Below are positions 46,041 through 64,000 of a DNA stretch of 64,000 nucleotides, piece by piece. The stretch is from contig JAOPHQ010002336.1 of assembly GCA_030340625.1 (NCBI GenBank), forward strand, positions 1-64,000, read 5' to 3'. The number at the start of each line of letters is the position of its first letter. The first letter of the stretch is position 1. The notes beneath the pieces were generated by a model. That model made no database searches, was not told where the DNA came from, and saw only the letters and a list, made by a program, of their open reading frames with translations. The position numbers were made by a program, and so were the translations under genes. Origin of the DNA: Merluccius polli (Eukaryota; Chordata; Actinopteri; Gadiformes; Merlucciidae).

Positions 46041-46556
46041 ATGGCACCCAGGTTGTTACTGCTGTCTCTGGCTCTCTCCGTCATTTACGCACAGATGATT
46101 GCATGCCTCATAGTATATGCAGCCGCTTTCATCGACTCCAACCAGGTCACCATCAGCGCCTTTTACTTCTGCACCAAGGGACTAAATGAAACACGGTCTT
46201 GCCATGACCGCGCATGGTCCACTTTAGTGGGACCCGGCGAGCCCACCGTGATCACCAGGGTGGCCGTCATCCTGTGTCTCTACACCCCCCTGGTGCTGGT
46301 GGGCTTCGCCCTGCTCAGCTCGCTGCTGGCGGCCTACGGACGGGACCTCAGGGTGCTGCGGGTCAGCGCGTGGTTACAGGCCGCCTCCTGCGCGCTGACC
46401 TTGCTGGGCCTGGTCGGGTTCCTGAGGCTGTACTGGAACCATGCCAGCCCGGCCACCTTGACTCCCTGCTACTACGGCTGTGTGGTGGCACACATGGAGC
46501 TGGCCGTTACCGCTTATCTCAGCTCCATGTGGTCCATGGAGCCCATAACCATGTGA
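46041..46556 (+). CDS. tmem140: Four-TM protein resembling TMEM140
   Basis: An intact single-exon coding region of 171 aa starts at the ATG at 46041 (MAPRLLLLSLAL); the frame is open a little further upstream but has no ATG there. Four hydrophobic segments are visible, about residues 5-30, 72-99, 108-130 and 143-165. The first loop has two Cys (44 and 54) and an N-glycosylation sequon NET at 49-51. Length, layout and the pattern ISAFYFC...C resemble TMEM140 (human 185 aa), but overall similarity is low by eye. Support comes from the neighbour: human TMEM140 lies next to CYREN, and cyren is the next gene here. TMEM140 is interferon-inducible in human cells, which fits the ISRE-like motif upstream. 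The 5' UTR exon probably ends at 45715. Its biochemical role is not known to me. Confidence 0.65.
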   Translation: MAPRLLLLSLALSVIYAQMIACLIVYAAAFIDSNQVTISAFYFCTKGLNETRSCHDRAWSTLVGPGEPTVITRVAVILCLYTPLVLVGFALLSSLLAAYGRDLRVLRVSAWLQAASCALTLLGLVGFLRLYWNHASPATLTPCYYGCVVAHMELAVTAYLSSMWSMEPITM

Positions 46557-46639
46557 TCAAGCTTTCAATCAGTGTATTTGGTTGACTTTAACTGTTTTGC
46601 TCGAATCAACTTCATTCATGATGTAATACTGAAAATACT

Positions 46640-47277
46640 GTGGCGATCACGGCCAGGGACACGATGGGGGGTCCTGCGCAAGGGGTTCTGGGGGATGCAC
46701 CTCGGGTAGGGGGTTGGACCGTGAGTGAGAGTGTTAGTGGTGTTTGTTAGGTGTGCCGTGGTTCTATGTGAGTGTGTGTGTACAAATAAAGGCAACTCCC
46801 GGGGTCGTGCGGTGTATGGGGCACGGGAGTTGCGTAAACATGTAAACCTGGGCTCTAGTGGTGAAACATCACTAAGTGTTTTTTGTGATGTTTCCTTTTT
46901 TATTATTAAATAGTTAAAACCTAGGACAGAATGAGAACAAAGTTTATAATTAAATAGAAAATGCTTTATGATCAAGTTTTTTTGCTTTGCGTCACGTGAC
47001 TTGCGTGACGGCGCAACACAAGAGGGGGAGGGGGAGCAAAGTGTGCCTGCTCTGTGCTGACACAGGAGCGGCGAGTCCGGTGACCTGGCTGTTTCCTCTT
47101 TGCCGAAACCGCAGCATTGCAAACAAGAGCGGAACTTAAAGTAAAGAATCGATCCCAACAGGCTAGTATCGATCCGATACCGAATTGGTATCGATACTAT
47201 CGATATTTGGATCGATCCGCCCACCACTACTGGGCTCCTGTCTCATTCCTCCCGCACCGGTCGCCACAATACTTATA
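46640..47277. mobile_element. Short element with 6-bp flanking duplication
   Basis: The ends are inverted copies of GTGGCGA (followed by imperfect similarity), and AATACT flanks both sides (46634-46639 and 47278-47283). It is 638 bp with no coding sequence. Near its right end is a TATCGAT-rich motif typical of fish repeats. An AATAAA at about 46783 inside it could serve as the poly(A) signal of the tmem140-like gene. The class is undetermined. Confidence 0.5.
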
Positions 47278-47283
47278 TATACT

Positions 47284-47308
47284 ATATATAATATATATAT
47301 ATATATAT

Positions 47309-47362
<54 letters not shown>
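47284..47362. repeat. AT microsatellite
   Basis: An almost pure AT array follows directly on the element at 46640-47277. Frames of alternating Tyr and Ile across it are artefacts. Confidence 0.9.
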
Positions 47363-47582
47363 TAATACTTATATATACTTATATATACAATACACAATAC
47401 AATGTATAAGCTCAAACTGTGAAATGAATATTATCCCGTATGTATTAAAATGTGTATTTATTTTTGCCTTTTCTATAAATATAATATTACAATTAGTCCA
47501 TTGTTCTCTCTAGTTCAGGCCAAGAATGTGATATTGAAAGGTCTCATTTAATCGTTTTTTCGTTAATTTTGCAGTGGTCTCT

Positions 47583-47860
47583 AGGCAAGGCAAGGCAGCT
47601 TTATTTATATAGCGCATTTCATACACAATGGCAACTCAATGCGCTTTACATAAAACAAGAATTGAAATAAAATTTCAAAAAATAAAATAAAATAAATAAA
47701 AACAACTACAGAAGAATAGAAAGAAATAAAATACTATAAGAGCAGCATAAACAAGCTCAATCATAAGCACAGGAGAAGAGAAGTGTTTTTAACCTGGATT
47801 TAAAAATGTTCACAGTATGAATGCCCTGTGAGCCGGTTTTGGTGAAAACAATGCTGGTGC
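47583..47860. repeat. Fish SINE/LINE-tail-like repeat
   Basis: It begins GGCAAGGCAGCTTTATTTAT and continues with a TATAGCGCATTTCATACACA block, a sequence I recognise as a very common dispersed repeat in teleost genomes. It continues into an A-rich tail and an AGCAGCATAAACAAGC-type body. The ends are not defined. Confidence 0.6.
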
Positions 47861-47953
47861 GCCTGTTTCAGGCTGTTTGGAGGAGGTGGTGGGGGGAAAA
47901 ACGAGAGGTTTTCGGCTCTTACTCATGAATATTCATGACATTTAAATTACTTA

Positions 47954-48006
47954 CCTCTGATTGGCTAACAGCACTGTCCGTCACAGTGATGTTAGCCAAT
48001 CAGAGG
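47954..48006. repeat. Perfect 16-bp hairpin
   Basis: CCTCTGATTGGCTAAC (47954-47969) and its exact inverted copy (47991-48006) are separated by 21 bases. It lies in what is probably transposon-derived DNA between 47860 and 48718; TCATGAATATTCAT also occurs twice there (about 47924 and 48685). Confidence 0.8.
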
Positions 48007-48726
48007 CGAGTGATCCCTCTAGTGCGTTATCAAGCATAGACATACATGTTACTATACATCCATTAGATACATATACATTCATGATATAAGATGTCTATGT
48101 TATCAACACGACAAATCACCACAACGTCACAACAACAATATACGTTCTTCCGGGTGGCAAAAGACGAAGCGTTCTCCGATGGCAGAAATAGTAAACAAAC
48201 CCCTCCATATAATTTTTTCATTAAATTACGAGAATAAAGTCGTAAATATTGAATTAATTACGAGAATAAAGTCGTACATATTGAATTCATTACGGCTACA
48301 CTATAGGCTACACGTTAAACGTTTATTCTACGGTTGTGCTCAGCAAACCCAGGGTTAAGGCAGCCTACAAGGTTAACGTGTGTTACAGTTGTTTCAGAAG
48401 TCGGGTATTGTTGGACTCTTTCGCGTCTATCTCCGGAACGGAAAATGATAGCGACGTAATACTTTTTATTAATGAAACCGATGCAGCATTTAGAACTTAC
48501 AACTTCAGATCAACAACAATGTTTTTAACAATGTAACACTGTTTACAGCAGCCGGCTGGATCGCTTCAGTGGAAGCCGCTCTCTTCCTGCCACCCGGAAG
48601 TATCTTGACGCCTATTGTTTACAAACATTCTGAAATGCCGTATACTGTTTTCCTGAGGGCGGTCTCAAGCCAAGGTAGGCGAGGTCATGAATATTCATAC
48701 ACATTCATACGTCAGACTGTTGGGCC

Positions 48727-49646
48727 CATAGACATCTTATACATAGACGGAGCATCGAGCGCTACTGCCTACTGGCGCTGACGAGACGCGGGGCCGCCAT
48801 CTTGGAGTGGTGATCCGCTCCACTCAGTGTCATTCGTCAGCGCATTTAATTAATCATACCTCACTGAATACCACTGATTTTCGCGCGGTTTTTTGTCATA
48901 CGTGTAGCTATGATAAAGGACACATGTTTTGGCGTGTAATATTATTTTCACAAAATATAACCAATAGTACGGTATAATGTTAAATCTTACTTGTGAAATG
49001 TAATCCCGCGATTTCTATTTTCGACCGTCCGCTCATTTGAGCAGGAATAGCTGAGCACCAGCTCGGCATCCTTGTTTTCTTCTCCTGGCCATACGTGTCA
49101 ACTGTCAATCTATGCTGCTCCCCTCCCCCATCACCACTCCAAGATGGCTGCCGAATTTCTCGCGCCACAGCAGCCAATGCTCCGTCTATGTATAAGATGT
49201 CTATGGTTGGACATACATAGACGCCTCATGACGTGCTGGGACGTAATCCAGCGTCGCCGCCATATTGGTTGGGTCTCTCACTCTAGTCTAGCATAGGAGT
49301 CAACGGGAGAGCTATGCAGTATTTTATGCAGTTTACGGCGCAGTATTGACACCAGATCGCGTGGGATTACCTTTCACAACTAAGATTGAACAATAATTTA
49401 GGTTATTTTACCATTTATGATATTATGTTATCATAACTAACTGTTAACCGGATTCCTGGCCGGCTGCCGGACCGTGTGAAAATCCGGTAAACATTCGGGG
49501 AGTTATGCTTATTATTGTAGTTGGGGATACACTTCCTCAGTAGAAATAAATGCACTGGGGGCGCATCCAAGATGGCGGCCGCGCTAATACGTCAGCTCCA
49601 ACAGGCAGCGTCAGTCTATGAGGCGTCTACGTATATTATGTCTATG
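48727..49646. mobile_element. Two adjacent MITEs sharing one 8-bp duplication
   Basis: The outer ends are inverted CATAGACAT motifs, and GTTGGGCC flanks the whole pair (48719-48726 and 49647-49654), a hAT-like 8-bp target duplication. Inside are two units. Unit A (48727-49205) has perfect 29-bp terminal inverted repeats containing TAGACGGAGCAT. Unit B (about 49211-49646) has related ends containing TAGACGCCTCAT; its left end seems to lack a few terminal bases. GTTGG (49206-49210) lies between them. Confidence 0.75.
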
Positions 49647-49654
49647 GTTGGGCC

Positions 49655-50783
49655 TTTTCTCACTTCCTCGTCCGTCTATATTCTTACATTGGCTAATGCA
49701 TGCAATGGGGGTAGAATAACGTTTTCCACGTGCAGCATGCATATGCAACTAGGAGTGACCCATCATATTCCAAAAGGAGCAAGTAAAAACGGTTTACCGG
49801 TGAAGGAGACCTTGAAGTGTTTGAACTCACAGTAAATACCTCCGGTCTGTGGCTCCATCAGAACTCATGAGAAATCGATGGACTTGTGACCAGGTACGCA
49901 TGGGAAAGGCACCGATTTGTATCTTTAATTCAATTAAACTTTGTCATTAACACTGCAGGCACGTTTGTAAATTAAACAAGGGCTATGGCTTCACCAAGCC
50001 AGTGCAAGGGGTTTATTTATTATTATATGCCATACATGGCATATAATAAACACAACACAAGAATATAATGCAGCACAAAATATATTGAATGAGGTAGTGT
50101 ATAATATACTTGATGTAGTATAATATACTTAACAGCTCTCTTGCCAATCCTGTATTTGTCTCTAGAGGGGTTTGCTTGAATTTTAATAAACTTTGAATTT
50201 TGATGAATAATTAAGCAATATCACGAGAGGGAGTGCTGTTATGCTGAATATCAGCCGTGCCGATAGGGCTGGGCAATATGGCCAAAATCTGAATCTTATC
50301 TAATTTTGTGATTTGTTGAGTCAACACAAATAGTTCCGCATTGCCAAGCAACACAAACATGTCCTGTTACCGCAGGCCGGCTACTTGTATCGGTTATTAC
50401 TACAACAGCTGTAAAGCGGAGGGATACATATCCTTAATGATGAATCAACATACATATACTGTATAATTAAAACCCTGTCTTAGGGGAATGCAGGATTGGC
50501 AAGAGAACTACATACATTTTAAAGTGTCTGTGCTCAAGTTGTCTTGAGCCTTGGACTTCGGTGACAAACATGTAGATCTAGATCACGGTCATGGTCAGAC
50601 AAATCACACTGACTCACATTCAACAAGAAACTTAACGAATACACCATAGGCCTGCCTATGTTCTTTCTTGAGTAATAATGTTCTTTACTTTGTCTCAAGT
50701 AGTTATGTAATCATTGTATGTTGTTGAAGGTGATACATTACAATAGGAAAGACCTAATGTGTGACCTGGAATAGCGTTCAATC
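49655..50783. other. Intergenic DNA with a terminal-repeat element
   Basis: No gene is seen. Inverted copies of TCTCTTGCCAATCCTG near 50137-50154 and 50487-50504 suggest a MITE of about 370 bp, but no clear target duplication was found. Confidence 0.5.
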
Positions 50784-51554
50784 CTATGTGAAGAAGATTT
50801 CCCTTACAAGCTTGAATGAGTCATCCTCTTCGCCCTCAGTGGGCGGAGTCTCCGCCACCACCGTTGTGCCAGGTTCAAGCGCCACCGGACTGCAGTAGTC
50901 TCGAGCCTGTATTGACCCTTGACCTTCAGACTGTTGCCCAGAGCAACATAGGCGGGGGGATACCGTCTGCGCATCATCTACAGTGTCCACGTCTGTCTCT
51001 GAAATGTAGGTCCTTTCCTGAGCGTCGGAGCTAGAGGATTCATCCAAAGTCTCTTCCATTTTATTAGGACAGTCCTGGTCTCTCACAGCGCTTGCCAGCC
51101 TTCTGTGTCCATTCACCTCCTATCACCAGGGGCAAAACAACAAATGCAACATTGAAATATATAGCTTGGGTATTGTACTGCACTAAACATGTGTAATACC
51201 TTGGGTTAAAACTACATTTGATTCAAATGGCGCGACCTGGTGGTCATTCAGGGAAGCGTCACCGCCACTCGCTCCATTGCTAATAAATGCAAGCGCTGCT
51301 TCAACCAGTTCCTTCTCGTTCATGCAGTATACCGTTCTGAAACAAACACAGTTGTGGCAATTAACCACCAAACAAACATTCAAGCAAGCAATACGTAATA
51401 ATAACTGGCCAACTATTATTCCGTAAAGGTACGTTTTAAAAAGTATCTACCGTGAAACCTTTCTACTTTTCCTTATTGCCTGCTTCGGTTTCTCCTTCTC
51501 CTTCTTCTCCTTTAGTGACATCCAAGGCGGCAGGTCCCTCTGTCGGTCCGCCAT
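50784..51554 (-). CDS. cyren: Cell cycle regulator of non-homologous end joining
   Basis: Three exons on the minus strand: 51451-51554, 51216-51336 (or to 51200) and 50784-51119, giving about 186 aa (human 157). The N-terminus MADRQRDLPPWMSLKEKKEK resembles a Ku-binding motif; the middle has RTVYCMNEKELVEAALAFI, a near match to human CYREN; the C-terminus DDSFKLVREIFF matches the XLF-like motif that also contacts Ku. Family knowledge: CYREN binds Ku70/80 and tunes end joining in the cell cycle. The better-looking donor of exon 2 (CAAG before GTATTA) leaves the last exon out of frame; the weaker GT at 51214-51215 keeps it open, so I chose that. A GC-rich minisatellite lies 5 bp upstream of the ATG. 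Confidence 0.9.
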
Positions 51555-51559
51555 AGTGG

Positions 51560-51709
51560 CTAGCAGGGCCCCTGGTGCGGCTAGCGGGGCCCCTGGTGCG
51601 GCTAGCGGGGCCCCTGGTGCGGCTAGCGGGGCCCCTGGTGCGGCTAGCAGGGCCTCCTGGTGCGGCTAGCAGGGCCTCCTGGTGCGGCTAGCAGGGCCTC
51701 CTGGTGCGG
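51560..51709. repeat. 21/22-bp minisatellite beside the cyren start
   Basis: Seven copies of CTAGC(A/G)GGGCC(C/TC)CTGGTGCGG lie head to tail: four of 21 bp (51560-51643) then three of 22 bp (51644-51709). The array begins five bases upstream of the cyren ATG on the minus strand, so it is probably in the 5' UTR or core promoter. Confidence 0.95.
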
Positions 51710-54700
51710 CTACACACGTCGGCGACGCGGTGAGTACAATGACACAATCCCACCCCGTTCACTAGAGACCATTTTGTTTCATCTCAACAGAGAGATGCAG
51801 GACCAACCAACACGGATGTGCGGATTTTATGTTCGCCGCCAGATGGCGGTAGAGGCCCCCCCCCCCAGCCCTTTATATGTTTTGTTTGAACACAATATGT
51901 AGGCCTACGTTTTATTTTTTTTAAACCATATTTATCAATCATAGTTTAACAAATCATCTATGTGGATTTCCAGTGTAGCGTTGGTGATAGGTGGGTTTAT
52001 CTGACCTACTTAGGATAACAATATATTGTAATATCTACTTATTGCCATTATAGTAATCCTATATCTACTGTGTATACGGTATTCTTTGGTCTCTTTATGG
52101 TAAAAGATGTCAGCTTGTGACAGATGTTAAGTCCTTGTTATGATCAGGGTTTACCATGTGGTATACATAAAGACAATCTGTGTATAATTACATTTCTCCA
52201 TGAGGATACATAAGAGAGTGTGAAGGACTAGCGACAATAATTTATTAGGGTTCAGTATTATTACATTTTGACCTACCACAGTAACATAGATTACCATTAT
52301 ATGATTGTATATATTCAAGGATAAATTAACCTTGTGTTGCTCTCCCGTCTTGAGTCTTACTGTACCTGATATCATATTAAACCGCTTAAACTGCAAATGT
52401 ACTTGTCGCTGCAACTTCTTGGTCTGAAATCTGAATCTTTACTTCATCCGACTGCGCAGAATAAGCTCTTTTCAGTTGATTTTGGAGATTGCAGTAATGT
52501 GAAACTAAAAGTCCTGATTCGCCTTTAAACACACTCAACTCTCAGATTAAAACGTTTAGTGTTACTTTTTTATTTATATATATTTCTAATTCATTTCATT
52601 ATTAATCTTGTTTTTACTAGATTGTAATTGTTGTCTGATTCAGTTAAGAAGCCATTACACTGGAACCTCAAAATGCTGAGTTTTATCCCCAAACACTGCC
52701 ATGCATGCAACCCCACCACCATACCACACCAACCTCACAAAATCTCACTCTCTAACTTTGTCTATCTCTCTCTTGCCCTCACTCACTCTCATGTCAAACC
52801 TTATTTTGCTCTCTCACTTTTTCCCCAAAGCTGCCCAAGGCTCCCAGTCTGTTTAATTATGTCTCTAAAGCTGCCTAGGCATTGATTGCAGAGACAGGCT
52901 TTGTAGATTTGACTAAATTAAAAACAAACCCCAGTATGTGAAAGCCAGACACACACGCACACTGTAATTTCCCTAAAGCTCTCGAGTCTTAGTCATTTTA
53001 GGAAAGGCAAGTAATCACGCAATCAAGATTGAAGTCGTATCAAATGAAAAAAGGTCTGAAATCTCTCGCCTCCCTCTACGGATTTTATGTGTCCATGAGT
53101 AAACAGTCTACATTGCAGCTCTTGTTTCAGGGAGGACAACATTTCAAAAAAATCAAATTCTGAATTTCAGAATAAAATAGAGTAAACTTCTGATAATACA
53201 ATGGTCCAAAATTAATATTGATATTAAAATAAAAATATATATAATCATTAATAAAATAAACACAATTTTTGAAAAATCTTTATCAGACGAAATAGAAAAA
53301 TTATATTATTATGATCTTGCAGGATTATTATGAGTAATCGTTGTGGACCATAAAGTAGCATTAACTTCAGCCCCTGCAGGCTAGCTGCCACATGCACAGA
53401 TCAGACTAAGAAGATTTCTCTCTACTTGAGCATGGCTCTTTTTCCTTCCCTGCGTTGAACTCGATCTTCACTAAAATGTTGGATGAATGTACTGACGCGG
53501 AGTCTGCAGTTGGATTACCCTTGGGTCTTTAAATGCTGGTTTCTAGCTCTAAAATCTCCTTTGTCAAGCTTTCTGCATGTGTTTTTTAATGGTGTAAAGT
53601 ATTATTCTATATTGTCATGTGATGGCTGTGGTGAAAAGTAGTGTTGTACTAATACCACTTTTTCATTACCGATACCGATTCCAAGTACACACATCTTCAA
53701 ATGGGCTGATACCGAGTAGCAATCAGATACCAGTGAGTTTTATTCTTATTTCATTAAGCTGAATATTAGGCTAACCCATTTCCAAACATTGTAAAATATG
53801 AATACAGTAAATGGATGCATACAACATGACTGAACTGTTTATGAAAATGGTGCGATCGCCAATGTACGCGTGTGCATTGCACCTGAGATAATGTGTATAA
53901 TGTAGTGTAACACACATTCAAAAGTCAGTGTTGAAGTGACAATTAACGGCATTATCTCTCTTTCGGCTGAATGTCAGCTGTGATTTCACTTTAGAAAGAC
54001 AAAAAAAAGATGAGTATCGGAATTCTGCATTCTCTCCAGCCACCGATACCCGATACCACATTTTGAGCCAGTATGGATACCGATCAGTACCGATACCGAT
54101 GCCCGGTATTGGACCGGTCCATTCCTAGTGAAAAGGTTCCATAGTGCAGGTTTAGGGTCGCTGTGCATCTCGGGTCACGTCTTGGTTGGTGGTGTGTGAA
54201 GCGATGCTGAGTCAGCTCCTACTTACCTCACCTGACCTCTTCCTGATCTCCATCACTGTTGTCCCAGCATCCCTTCATCCTCTTCTCATTCTGAAGGCCA
54301 TGCTCAGCGAGAACCAGACTAATCTGGTGGGTGCTGGGCTTAACCCTGCTTGGAGTCAGGGTCATTCGCCATCTGTCTCTCTAGAAAGGTTGTGATTGTG
54401 ATATGAGAAACGAGAGTGTGTCAGATCTGAGGGCGTTATTGACATTTTCTCTGTAAGTAAAATGACATGAAAATGGTTAGTTCCATAACTATGCTGGCAT
54501 GAGATGACTGCAGGTAAACACCACCACTAATCCACTAAGCAGAAAGCTGAAGGGTAAAGTTAACCTCACTCTGACGGACCCTGACCCATATCCTATTGGG
54601 ATATCCTTATCGTTAAATAAAAGGTGCTGTAGGTAAGATTTAAGAGCTATAACTGCAGTGTAATTCTCTAGAAATGCCACAGCCAAGCTCTGTTAAATAT

Positions 54701-55232
54701 CTGTTCTGTTTGACTGTGCGTCTGCCTCTGTATGAGACTGTTTAGATTTTAGACCGCTCCTGGCTAATTTCTGACCAATCAGGACATCCATTTTGCCTGT
54801 CAATCACAGATGCGTGAATGCAACACTTCTCAATGAGGGGCCCTTGAGCAAGGCCCTTAACCCCAACTGCTCCAATGGAGCTGCTCAGTGGGCAGCAGGT
54901 CAGACTGTGGTTGTACTGGGCAGCTTTCCAGGTGTGAATGTGTAACTGTGTGAATGTGATCAGGGCGTTCCTGCAAAAAGAGAGGCTTCCTCTCAGTGAC
55001 ACTTCCCTGAATAAATAAAGGTTAATTATGATTATTATTATTTATTTTTTAAATGGCCAAGAAACGTAGGGAGCAGAGGGAGGGGCGGGGTTTTTTTTGT
55101 GGCTTATTATCATGTGTATGTGTATGTGTATGTGTATATGTATGTATGTGTGTATGTATGTATGTATGTATGTACTGTATGTACTGTATGTATGTATGTA
55201 TGTATGTATGTATGTATGTATGTATGTATGTA

Positions 55233-55308
<76 letters not shown>

Positions 55309-55719
55309 CCACGCACTGAGAACAGAATATAAAGAAGACGACTCAATATCCGTTACAAAAAAAAGTTCGGTGGTCTGGTCTGCCCATGCGCAGAACAAGT
55401 CCCCCCCCCCCCCCAGCTGATGGACAGCTCATCCTCCTGTAACCATGGAGCCACTCTGGACTCGCGCTGGGAAGCAGACTGGACTATGTGCGTGAAGATG
55501 ACCTTTTTATTCTTCTTTTGCATTAATAATCAATAACCCTAAAGGAGGGTATTAAGAAATCCGCGTTGGCTATATGCACATATAGCCTATATATAAAAAC
55601 AAAAACAAAAAAAATAATTACAAAAAGTTAAAAACCTGCACATGTTGGCTGTCTTAGTTAACATTAAAAGGTGATGTGGACCTACGGTGGGAGTCGTTAA
55701 ACATTACGTAACGGACGAG
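51710..55719. other. Intergenic DNA with old repeats
   Basis: No gene is recognised. At 53640-54130 there is a fish hAT-like MITE with ACCGATACCGAT motifs near both ends, beginning about TAGTGTTGTACTAATACCAC and ending near TTCCTAGTG. At 54611-54650 is a second copy of the GGTGCTGTAGGTAAG repeat end seen at 7546. At about 54840-55030 is a fish dispersed repeat containing AGCAAGGCCCTTAACCCCAA. Confidence 0.5.
55112..55305. repeat. TGTA and GT microsatellite block
   Basis: Tetranucleotide TGTA repeats pass directly into a GT array ending at about 55305. No coding sequence. Confidence 0.95.
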
Positions 55720-63539
<7,820 letters not shown>

Positions 63540-64000
63540 GGAGAGGTTGAGACCACGTAGAGCGGTGAGACAGGATGTCATCTGTTTGGGTGAAGAAGTG
63601 ATGTCTTCTTGTTTGGATGGGTGGATGTTTGGCTGAGACTGAAGAATGAAGAAGTAGCTCCTGATGAGATGGAGAGGAAACAAGATCTTTTACGAGACCG
63701 ACTCGTCAATGAAAACGGATTATTCTTTCACAGCATAAAGGGAATTTAATGTTTATTGTGACAATGAGGATTTCAGTCCACTTTTTTGAGAGTATTTTAA
63801 ATGTGTAAGACAGTCGAAGTGAATAAATAACACTCATGCAATTGTGTTCACACTTACAATCGGTCTTGGACACCTTATTAAAAATGTTATAGGTTATTGT
63901 CCTGTGAAAAGCTTGACAATAAAGCATGCTTTCCTACTTCTGATTCAATTCTTATTTAAGGAAAAGTCCTCGTGTCCACTTCACACAGGTGGGCGTAGCA
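63540..64000 (+). other. neto2 3' UTR
   Basis: This follows the neto2 stop. An AATAAA at 63918-63923, with a GT-poor but T-rich stretch after it, is the likely poly(A) signal; another AATAAA lies near 63822. No other gene is seen to the window end. Confidence 0.6.

Noticed and set aside
46214..46585. Overlapping Gly/Pro-rich frame
   Set aside because: Shadow of the tmem140-like coding region in another frame.
48336..48781. Two short open frames
   Set aside because: They lie in transposon-derived DNA and show no domain or splice context.
51660..51902. Short frame starting in the minisatellite
   Set aside because: It begins in the GC-rich tandem repeat and has no recognisable product; a GTGAGT donor on the plus strand nearby (about 51731) could belong to a divergent non-coding transcript, but nothing else supports it.

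Overview
This window is eukaryotic nuclear DNA, most likely from a ray-finned (teleost) fish. All coding sequence is split by GT-AG introns, the genes are clear orthologues of vertebrate genes, and the spaces between exons are full of dinucleotide and tetranucleotide microsatellites and short non-autonomous DNA transposons of types common in fish genomes. Seven protein genes can be supported. I reconstructed six of them from splice sites and reading phase; the seventh, a repeat protein, has its coding sequence in one exon. All calls rest on reading the sequence and on remembered family members, not on a database search.

Layout. 1-6700: no coding gene; a broken IS630/Tc1-type transposase (812-1990), a hAT-like MITE (2099-2558), many microsatellites, and a possible non-coding gse1 exon (about 4300-4729). 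6708-23319 (+): gse1, 15 coding exons, about 1191 aa, a chromatin (BHC/CoREST-HDAC) factor. 26309-27381 (-): dynlrb2, a dynein light chain. 28280-37146 (+): terb1, meiotic telomere-attachment protein with armadillo repeats and a C-terminal Myb domain. dynlrb2 and terb1 are head to head across about 900 bp that carries RFX X-box-like, ETS-like and E2F-like motifs. 38720-44179 (-): an unrecognised 1819-residue protein built from dozens of about 30-aa Pro/Glu-rich repeats with a predicted N-myristoylation signal; it converges on terb1. 46041-46556 (+): a four-TM protein resembling TMEM140 with an ISRE-like motif beside its first exon. 50784-51554 (-): cyren, the Ku-binding regulator of end joining. 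55720-63539 (+): neto2, a two-CUB, one-LDLa, single-pass auxiliary subunit of kainate receptors.

Context. GSE1, DYNLRB2, TERB1 and NETO2 all lie on human chromosome 16, while CYREN and TMEM140 are neighbours on human chromosome 7, so the window looks like two ancestral blocks brought together. TERB1 (telomere to LINC complex) and DYNLRB2 (dynein) belong to connected parts of the meiotic/dynein machinery, which makes their shared promoter region the most interesting arrangement here. The repeat-protein gene is the best candidate for something undescribed. Other notable structures are a telomere-like repeat inside a hairpin in a terb1 intron, a 69-bp duplication that copies a gse1 splice acceptor, a MITE nested inside a hAT-like element, and two adjacent MITEs sharing one target-site duplication.
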